Source of the DNA: Rostratula benghalensis
Taxonomy: Eukaryota; Chordata; Aves; Charadriiformes; Rostratulidae
DNA length: 64,000 bases
Direction: 5' to 3'
Assembly (NCBI GenBank): GCA_013399305.1
Contig: VXAI01000090.1
Location: 1,298,095 to 1,362,094 of the forward strand
Shown here in pieces: positions 56,401-64,000 of the stretch. The number at the start of each line of letters is the position of its first letter. Position 1 is the stretch's first letter. Under the pieces are notes generated by a model, which saw only the letters and a program-made list of their open reading frames with translations, searched no databases and was not told the DNA's origin. A program made the translations under genes and the position numbers.

Positions 56401-58318
56401 GACAGGCAGATCCTCAGCCCCCCCAGCCCTCCCACCACTCCTGGGGGCACAGAGCTGACCAAGTCCATAGAGGATTTGGGGATTTTCAGCTGCTGAGCAT
56501 TAGGCTTGTTAGGTGCACATGCTGCTGAGCCTATGTGAACTGATTTTTATTTATTTCAAAGGAATCTTGGACAAGTTTCATGGCTGTGGCAGCAAGAGGC
56601 ACATCGGTGTCAGGAGAATGATCTCTCTGCTAAGTGATGCCTTCTGCTAAAAGGACTCTGTTTTTTTCCCAAAGTTCATGGTTGGAAAGTTACTGTGCAT
56701 CTTTTCGAGGTATGGCATAACGTATTTTCTGGTTAAGTGTGCTGTTAGAACCAGCTGATTGTTTTAGCTGAAGACTTCTTTAAAATACTCGGATCTGAGT
56801 CAGACTTGCAAGGTAGAAAACATTTTCCTGACAGTTGAAGTCTGGGGAAGTTGCAAGCAAGTAGAAACTAGATCTTACAAAAGGAAGTACTGGGCCAGCA
56901 AACGATGGAGATTATCAGCTCTTCCCATTGCTCCTGATGACAGAAGGAGAAAAGGTGCCCTTCTGCTTCCTAGGGAGGTTTCCAAACCTAAAGAAAGGGG
57001 CTTTGTTTTTCAGCTGGGGGAGGATTTCAGCCGAGGAGGGTTAGCAGGGAAGCAAAGACAGGAAACCTGCAGCAGTTGGGTATTGTGTACAAGAGGAGAA
57101 CCTGCCCATTCTGTGATTACAGTGTGCCTCCAGGAGCTAGAAAAGCCAAGACACTTTTATTTTTGGCTTCATTTATTGCTGTTGTGTCCTTTCACCATTC
57201 TTACTTTTCAGTTTGTAGCCCAATTTAGATTATTCAGATTATTGCATAGAGCTTCTCACCCTCTGGAAAACAAATGTTGTGATCTCATGTGAATCCCATA
57301 GGAGACGGACAGGGAGGAAGAGTGAGACAAAAGAATCAAATTAAAATGGCATCATCCAGCTAGATCTGCATTAGGCCAAACATCTGTATCCTGGGATCAG
57401 ATTTCTGCTGAGATTTTGCTCCAGGGCAGCTTGTCCTTCCTGCTGGGAAGAAACCATTTTCTACTGGATGAGTGTGGCTGTGTTGGGAAAACTGGGGGAA
57501 AAGCAATATATAGGAAAGGAGGGGGGGGGGAGGGGGCAAGTAGGCTCTGTTTCTTTGGGGTAGCCCATGTCCCAGTAGCATTTCCACCTGGGGACAACTC
57601 CCTCTTTATGGCTCCTTAATCTGAAAGCACTGATGTATCTGAACAGCCTAAACCAAGTAAACCCACGACAAGGAATGGGATTTCAGGTAGACAAGAAGTC
57701 GAACCTGTGCCATAAGCCAGGAGAGCCCAGCACGATGCCCAGCAAGGTGGTATGGATATGTAGGCTGCAAAATTACAACCTGCTTCTTGCCAACCATGTG
57801 GCTTTCAATGAGCATGCCAAGGCAGACCCGGTCTCCCTCTCACTCTTGTCTGGCCTCCTGTTGGCCAATGCCTCTGCGGGGTGTCTGGATGTAGTGCTGG
57901 TGTCTGGATGTAGTGCTAAAAACCAGAAATGGAAATACAGAATGAAAAACTTGAATGAAATGTCCGGGGTCAAGATCTGTGTTTGCATGCTGGCTGAAGA
58001 AAGAGTGGGCATTTCATAATGAAAGCTGAGCATCATGGTGGGTGATGATGCTTCCACGTGGAGGGTTCCCACCAGTGGGCAAGACCGGATGTGTATTGCA
58101 CCATTGGTATCAGCTGGAAGAAGCCTGTTTTTCAGATTTGTGTCCAACAGGATCACTGGATTCTTTTCAGGTCCACACATTTTTCAGGTGTTTTCAGTCA
58201 TCTCAGGTGTTCACATAATCTAATTAAATCTTTCATGAAATACAAAACAGTCTTAACTGAACACATTGATTGGTACCTGGTGAAACCTCTTCTCTCATAA
58301 AAAGACCAGAGATAGGAT
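53441..58318. other. GC-richer intergenic stretch, no gene confirmed
   Basis: More GC-rich than its surroundings. It contains an unassigned minus-strand open frame at 53452-53706 (84 codons), an exon-like short frame at 55047-55108 ending at a GT donor, a C/T-rich tract at about 56260-56440, a G-run near 57520-57535 and a 19-base tandem duplication at 57881-57918. None adds up to a supported gene. Confidence 0.45.
57881..57918. repeat. Two-copy 19-base tandem duplication
   Basis: GTGTCTGGATGTAGTGCTG is followed at once by GTGTCTGGATGTAGTGCTA. The near identity suggests a recent replication slip. Confidence 0.8.
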
Positions 58319-58460
58319 GGGAGACAGGATGGGATAGGACAGTTCAGTTGGAAGGGGCTCACAACGACCATCTACTCTAATTGTTGGGCTGGTAGAAGTT
58401 TCTTACAGTTGGGAGTTTGCTAAAAGCATGACAGGGCCATGCTCCAGCCTGCTTTGCTTT
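58319..58460 (-). mobile_element. Probable CR1-type 3' end remnant
   Basis: GGACAGTTCAGTTGGAAGGG is followed by GCTCACAACGACCATCTACT and CTAATTG, resembling the antisense 3' end of an older CR1 subfamily (GTTCAGTTGGAAGGGACCTA, CAATGATCATCTAGTCCAAC) as I remember it. The right boundary is uncertain. Confidence 0.55.
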
Positions 58461-58783
58461 CCGTTTACTCCTTCTGTTGGCCTACAAATCTTCTGAGGTA
58501 CCTGCATGAACTTTAGTTCATCACAGTTTGTCTGTTTGCTAAGTGTTTACTTGACCTAAATTCTTTTGAAAACCATCATTTGTGACAACTGCAGCAGAAG
58601 CTTTACTAGGTAGCTGGTTAATAAATGCTGTGACCTGGACACACAAGCTCTACCATTTTGTTATCAACAGTATAGGCAGTTATTTTTCTATTTTATTTAT
58701 TATATAATGTTAGCTATTGTCTTAAACTATATATATATTTTTTAGAAGATTGAGCTGTTGCATAATATCCTAAATCATTAGCT

Positions 58784-58825
58784 TAACCTTCTGCATAACC
58801 CTTCTGCATAACCCTCTGCATAACG
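58784..58825. repeat. Imperfect tandem repeat TAACCCTTCTGCA, about three copies
   Basis: TAACCTTCTGCA, TAACCCTTCTGCA and TAACCCTCTGCA, then TAACG. Copy length varies by one base. Confidence 0.75.
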
Positions 58826-60359
58826 TCTCTTCAGAAATGTATTTAATTCTGAAGACAATTGAGCTTCTCACTGAACTCACTTCTCTCATCACGCCTGGTA
58901 GCTCATTGGATTCAGATGTCTCCTTTTAGTGCAAGTTCTTACTGTGGCACAGTTAAAGTCAGAAAAAAAATTTACCTGGTGCAACAGCTTACTGCAATTT
59001 TTCCATTTGGCATTCCAAATAGATTTCAATTATATTTCCTGTATCCTGGGGCTGATTCCTTAAATAAGCAACTTTCAGAGTCTATCAGTTCCTCTTGCTC
59101 TAAGGAGAAACATCAGAAATTTCCTCATTCTTTCTCCTGGAGATGCGTAATACTTTTCTAACATCGTATTTAATAATTTTAAGGAAAAAATCTTCAGTGA
59201 AGTACAACTGTCTAATTAACATGAATTATATGAGCTATATAACTATTATAGGAAATCAGTGCAGAGTAGACTCACCATTAAATTTGCATTTATGAATACC
59301 AAATGTGTGCGTAACTGTAGCTAAGACCCCATTTGATTACCCTAAGGGTATTATACTTCCCTTCCAGCTACGATGAGAGGAAGAATGAAATTAGGAACCA
59401 CAAGCCAAAAAAAAAAAAAGTTTTGAAAAAATGATGAGACAATCAAAATATGTCGTTGTCAAATTTATTTTAGCCCCAGTGCTTCTGCTTCTGTTTCCCA
59501 TCAGTAAAACATTCTCCAGGTCCATCAATCAGTACCCACAATGATGGACATAAGGAGGATGTTCCTGATAAGGAGTTCTTGACACACAGAGCAATGCTCC
59601 TCACCGCTGCCTTGCATCGCTACCCTCCGACAGCCCTGCTCCCCCAGCAGAGACAGTGTCTCCTCCTGCTTCTGATGTGCAGAAGGCAGCCTGGTCCAGA
59701 GCCCACAGCAAGCCGGGGGTCTCTCATCATTCAGAGGATAAAGATCATGAAATGAAAGTGCAGCTTAATGCCTACCAAAATCTCCAGGCTGGGCTGGTAG
59801 GCAGGGTGACCTGCTTCCTGCTGGTATCTGCCTTTTGCTTTCATGCCGAACCCAGCAGCGTGGTTGTCTCTGTTGGCCAAGGGAAACACAGCACCAAAGT
59901 ACACGCAGTCAAGTGGTACTTAGCAACATCACGAAGTTGATTTGACAAATAAACACAGACCTGAATTCGTGCCTCTACTTGCTCCCTTCACGGTGGTTGG
60001 AGAAGCAGTTTGCTGCGAGAGGTTGTGTCTGGTTGTATTGGACCAGCTGAAAATAGGGAAAACCTGAAAAAAATTAGTTGGGGCTCAGAATCTTTCCATC
60101 AGCTGGGACAGCCAGTTGGGCAATTGGGAAGAAAGAAAAAAAAAAAAAAGGAAAAAGGGAAAAAACCCCATTCCAGCCACTGGAATGTCTCTTCTCCTTA
60201 TGTGCCAGAACCCATCGCTTTGTTCTTCTGGCCAAAGCAGATGTTGGGTGTCAGCCCTTAAAAGTTGGTGTGAAATAAGAAGCCATAGGACACAATGCAG
60301 CCTCATATTACTGGCCCCTCCTTGCAAACCAAACTGAAGCAAATAGGATTAAATCAGAG

Positions 60360-60700
60360 TAATACCTCATGTGATTACAGCTCATTGTGTTCAAATAAAA
60401 GCTGACGTTATCGTGAGCGATTTGTTGGAGGGTGGGGGTGGAGAGAAGAAGAGATGCTACAGCTTTGGCTCACAGTGGTTGCTATTTATAACGCTGTGAA
60501 AACCACAGTGGATGGGTTAAATACACTGCTGCGAGCACGTGCAGCTGGAGTTTGGTATTGTAGCTCTAACGTTTCATTGCAACTCTTAGATGTGCCTTCA
60601 TGCTAACAAAGCATTGCTGTTGTTCCATATCGGTTATTTCAGACGTTCAGAAACTTTGTGGATGTGGCACTTGCGATGCTGTAACCGTAATTGGCGCCTG
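60360..60700. promoter_or_regulatory. Candidate enhancer with RUNX, MEF2 and E-box motifs
   Basis: Within about 80 bases lie two inverted RUNX-type sites (CAGTGGTT at 60473-60480 and AACCACAG at 60501-60508), a full MEF2 consensus CTATTTATAA at 60482-60491 and an E-box CAGCTG at 60542-60547. No coding frame is present. The call rests on motif density only; a nearby muscle gene (KLHL31) makes it plausible but distant. Confidence 0.25.
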
Positions 60701-60839
60701 TATTTGTAGCTCTGTAATCAATAGGGGAAGGCTTTATAGTCACACCTACCTGCTGCTTTTACAGCCTCCTTCTAAGCCACTTAAATAAAATCTGATGAGT
60801 AAATGTGACGGGAGCCCTCCGCCAGCAAAAGTGAGAAAA

Positions 60840-61150
60840 GAGAAGTATGTCAGCGCTAATTAACTCCAGCGCCCTGCCAGGCCTGGCTCGCAGCAGCTCC
60901 ACAGGCTGGGCTACGGCCACTGCAGGTCCTGGTTAATTTGCTCAGAGGGGTGGGTAATCGCTCTTTCAGCAGCCATCGAGTGCTGGTTAGATTATTATCC
61001 CCCCAAAATGGTCCTATTGCCTGCGGTACTGGGGTCTTTCTCCCTTCTTCACGCTCTTCTTGTTTTGTCCCGCCTTCTCCGTGCCCTCTAATTGCATCTC
61101 TTTTGCTAATGAGGATCAGGAAATACGACTGGGGGAGAGAAGAAGTCCTG
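60840..61150. promoter_or_regulatory. Candidate conserved non-coding element with homeodomain motifs
   Basis: Contains TAATTA (60857-60862), TAATT (60934-60938), TTAGATTATTATCC (about 60986-60999), TAATTGCATC (61089-61098) and TAATGA (61107-61112) among GC-richer sequence, and has no coding frame of note. This texture is typical of deeply conserved enhancers, but conservation cannot be seen from one sequence. Confidence 0.2.
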
Positions 61151-64000
61151 AATGCAGAAAAGGCTTTAAGAACTTGGCCTGCTTGATTTTTATTTTTTAT
61201 TTATTTACTGTGGTTTTCCTATTGAAATTTAAGTGGGTTTTGAACTATGGGCTTTATAAGTTACTTTAACTTTGCTGATGATAAAATCTTTTTCCATCTG
61301 TTGTCTTTTTTCTCTACCTCACAATGTACTTTACTCTCAAGGTCCAACTCTGAGTACCACTGCTTTATTTGTAGCAGCACTACCCTCCTCTGCACTCACC
61401 CAGACCCATGGATATCCTTGCTTTAGGGCCTTTTATAAGAATCTCAACTTAAAACTTGGCATTGTTTGCTTGAATTGCCTTTTGACAAGCCAGAAAGCAG
61501 TCTGTCCCAGCCGTGCCAAGGAGGGAGTGCTGCAGCCTGACCTTGCTCTTGCTTCTTTCAAACAGTAGCTCCCAGGAATGCTCCTGAGATCAACCCAGCC
61601 TTATCTGTATTTTACATTTCATTGTCTGAAATCCATAAAAGTAACAAAACACTATTTTTTTTTTGTTTGGGAGCACACAGGATGCTCTTGGTATGCAGAA
61701 AGAGAAATAGAGATTTTCAGCGCAGAAGTTCTTGGCTATGTCCCCAGAGCAGATTGGCAGTGACCGAAGGATGGCTGTTTGTTAGCTGGCCTAGAAGACA
61801 TTAATTTTTCGGTCATGGCTTGTCTCCCAAATTTCAACTATGATGTGACTGTGTGTGTCCCCTGCTGTCATTCCCGACCGAGAGCCCTGGGAGCACTGAC
61901 CTCTTTGGCAGGGAGATCCCTTGCAGGCAACATGTCCCTGCCAGCAACCCCATGAAAGGGAGCCTGCTCTCTCCCTGCTGTGTCTGCTCTGCCCATAACT
62001 TGGGGTGCACCTAGCAGTAAATCCTCTGTGGAAAAAGAATGGCTTTGCTAACAAATGCTCCCTTGTTTATATGCACCGTAATGCTGTTTAACAGGGCAAC
62101 GGTGACTGCCATAAAGGCAGGTGTGGGCTGCCCGATCACACTGGGAATGGCAGAAGGAAATTGGAACTGTGGTATCACAGAAGGAGCAAACTTTATCTCT
62201 TCCCCTCCAAAGTGGAGTTGGTTAGAAGCATGACCTTGTCCACTCGAGGCTGAAGAAAGCAGCCTGCCAGGAAAGAAGCATGAAGCTGCTCAATGCATGT
62301 CCCAAGATACATTCATTGCTCCGTCAAAAGAGGTATTGGCATTATCTCTCTTAAGATTTCATACAGCTCGAAGGCTCCTGGCATTGTTGGGAAATCCTTA
62401 AAAATAAAATTAAGCTGTGCCAAGCAACTGAATTTCAGCCAATCAGCATATAAAAGTACTAAAGTACTTTTAGAAGGACCAAAACACAAAAAATCCCACA
62501 AAAACCCCAAACCAAAAGTAAGCAGAAATGGAAAGACTTAAATAACAACACTCAAAGCAGGAAAAAGAAGAAAAAAAAAGAGGCTAAAGCAGACCAAATG
62601 GTTATCAAAGAGCAGTTTGGAGCCAGGCAATCCCCTGTAGAACTGGGAGAACAACAGAACAGACCTTATTGCCTTCTGCAAGCCACACCTTGGTTTACCG
62701 TGGAAATGTGAAAGGCAACAGGACTGCTGCCTTAGGAGGGCAATACTTCTCCTGGCCCTGGAGGACACAGTTGCCCCAAGCAAAAAGTTTGTCAGGTATG
62801 TGTTGGTATGAACCTTGGCAATTTGCTCTTCTCTGCTTGCTCACAACTTCTCCTGCATGCCTGGTTATAGCTTCTAGTTACTTTATTGTACCACAATTCC
62901 CTTTTCCCACCCCTTTGCAAAGACCTGGTCTGCTAAAACTTGCCCCAACATGAGGTCACTCTTCTTCTGGCTGCACAAGGTACAGAATTGGTGTCTTCTT
63001 GGTTTAGGGGAGGGTGTTTTATTGCTGCTGTTTCTTAGTGTGGCAGAACAACAGAGACTAGTAACTTATTACACTGACCAAGGCTGAACAGGTTTACTTG
63101 CTCAAGATGATGCTTTTAGCTGTAAGAATACTGTTTCCTCAACAAAGGAATTGATTTGCCTCTTGGCCTCCTTGATGCCTATTTCCATACTAAAGCCTCA
63201 GGCTACGTCTTCAGGTGTGCAGTGGACCAGGGCTGCTGGCACTGATTTGATGTCCTAAGCTCCCAAGAATCTTATCAAAGACCCTGTGAGAGTAGCTGTC
63301 CATCTCAGAGAAGGGGAAGAGGCTCTTTACCCTCACTTGGAGTGTCAGCTGGTGAAGGCAGATCTCATAAATAAGTATTAAGCTCTCTTGCTATCACTCT
63401 GTCCCCTGGACTCCCTGACACTCATGAGAAGCATGTAAATAGTTTGCCTTCATTAATGTACCCGGGCTCACCCCACAGTCACTGTCACCCTCCTGTTACT
63501 GTCTAGACTTGTCACAGTGAGAGCTAGTCATGAGATACATGACAGCATCTGCAGAAGTGACACCTCATGCCAGACTTCATGTCCATGTCATGCAAGAAAG
63601 GCTTGAACTGTTTACAAGCCTCCAAGACATATCATTGTGCTGAGATCTGAAGCCTTCTCTGACTGGAGGGTGTGCTGGGCATTTCTCCCAAACAGCACAG
63701 AAGAGCACCAGAAGCTGGCATGAAAGCCCTCCCATGGTAGCCACCACTGGAGCTCTTCCCTTGTGTCAGGCTCAGCTGTGGGACAATGTAGATGCATCCA
63801 GCTGAACAGAAGGTGCGCAGGGTGTCTTCTGGTCCTGAAGTGACGCTCACAAGACTGAACTCTTAAGAGCCCGTGCTCAGGAGTCAACCTGTTCACCCTC
63901 CCCTTTGGCAATTAAGCATTTTATATTGTTCTTCCATTTCAAATGCTTTCATGCCAGCCCATCCCTAACAAGGTAGCCCAATACAGAACTGCATGACCTG

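Larger units (their letters stand above)
58461..64000. other. Right-hand intergenic region, no gene recognised
   Basis: Besides the tandem repeat and the two candidate regulatory stretches I find only short, unrecognised open frames and A-runs (about 59408-59420, 60130-60150 and 62570-62580). No first exon or CpG island of a following gene (LRRC1 follows KLHL31 in human, from memory) appears before the window ends. Confidence 0.5.

Noticed and set aside
47172..64000. Start of the next syntenic gene (LRRC1)
   Set aside because: No LRR-type coding text, CpG island or first exon was found before the window ends.
1..64000. tRNA, rRNA, CRISPR arrays or bacterial-type operons
   Set aside because: None seen; the sequence is vertebrate nuclear DNA.

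Overview
The window looks like a bird nuclear genome. It carries a clearly avian KLHL31, many CR1 LINE copies in both orientations, a degraded endogenous-retrovirus LTR of a kind I know from neoavian birds, short spliced genes, and AT-rich spacers broken by one CpG island. Two runs of N (17610-17695 and 46357-46601) are assembly gaps. The species cannot be named from the sequence. KLHL31 suggests the block matching human 6p12 (chicken chromosome 3), from memory.

Layout. Positions 1-5835 are AT-rich sequence downstream of KLHL31, possibly partly its 3' UTR, with an old TIR-bounded element (3063-3454). An ancient MIR-like SINE (5904-6020) lies within about 400 bases of the KLHL31 stop. KLHL31 runs on the minus strand in two coding exons (9363-8192 and 6998-6266), giving 634 residues that appear intact. 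From 9.4 to 17.6 kb is the spacer between two divergently transcribed genes. It holds MEF2-like sites, a GC-rich block with an A-rich tail, and four CR1 fragments arranged as two convergent pairs.

A CpG island at about 17.7-18.3 kb starts an eleven-exon gene on the plus strand (17911-37819). I assembled it exon by exon. All ten introns are GT-AG, all phases agree, and the product is 597 residues. It is an Elongin A family protein: an N-terminal TFIIS-N (LW) domain, a short charged linker, the FTGRR segment, an Elongin B/C-binding BC-box (T389 to L398), the F-box-like region, and the basic KKIAP C terminus. It is shorter than, and diverged from, standard ELOA, and it has introns, unlike the primate ELOA2/ELOA3 retrogenes. 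I therefore read it as a separate ELOA paralogue next to KLHL31, a place where I recall no such gene in human. This is the most interesting object in the window. Its third intron holds an LTR interrupted by a CR1 insertion.

From 37.96 to 64 kb I find no cellular gene. The region contains a 2.7 kb CR1 element (44479-47171, minus) with recognisable endonuclease and reverse-transcriptase domains, disrupted by a gap and a frameshift. It also has a small CR1 remnant, short tandem repeats and palindromes, a pyrimidine-rich tract, and two stretches (60.36-60.7 kb and 60.84-61.15 kb) whose motif clusters look like candidate regulatory elements.

The two genes are not an operon-like unit. KLHL31 is a CUL3 substrate adaptor of striated muscle. 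The Elongin A relative is predicted to act in the nucleus with Elongin B/C on RNA polymerase II elongation or CUL5-type ubiquitination. They share only a divergent intergenic region of about 8.5 kb.
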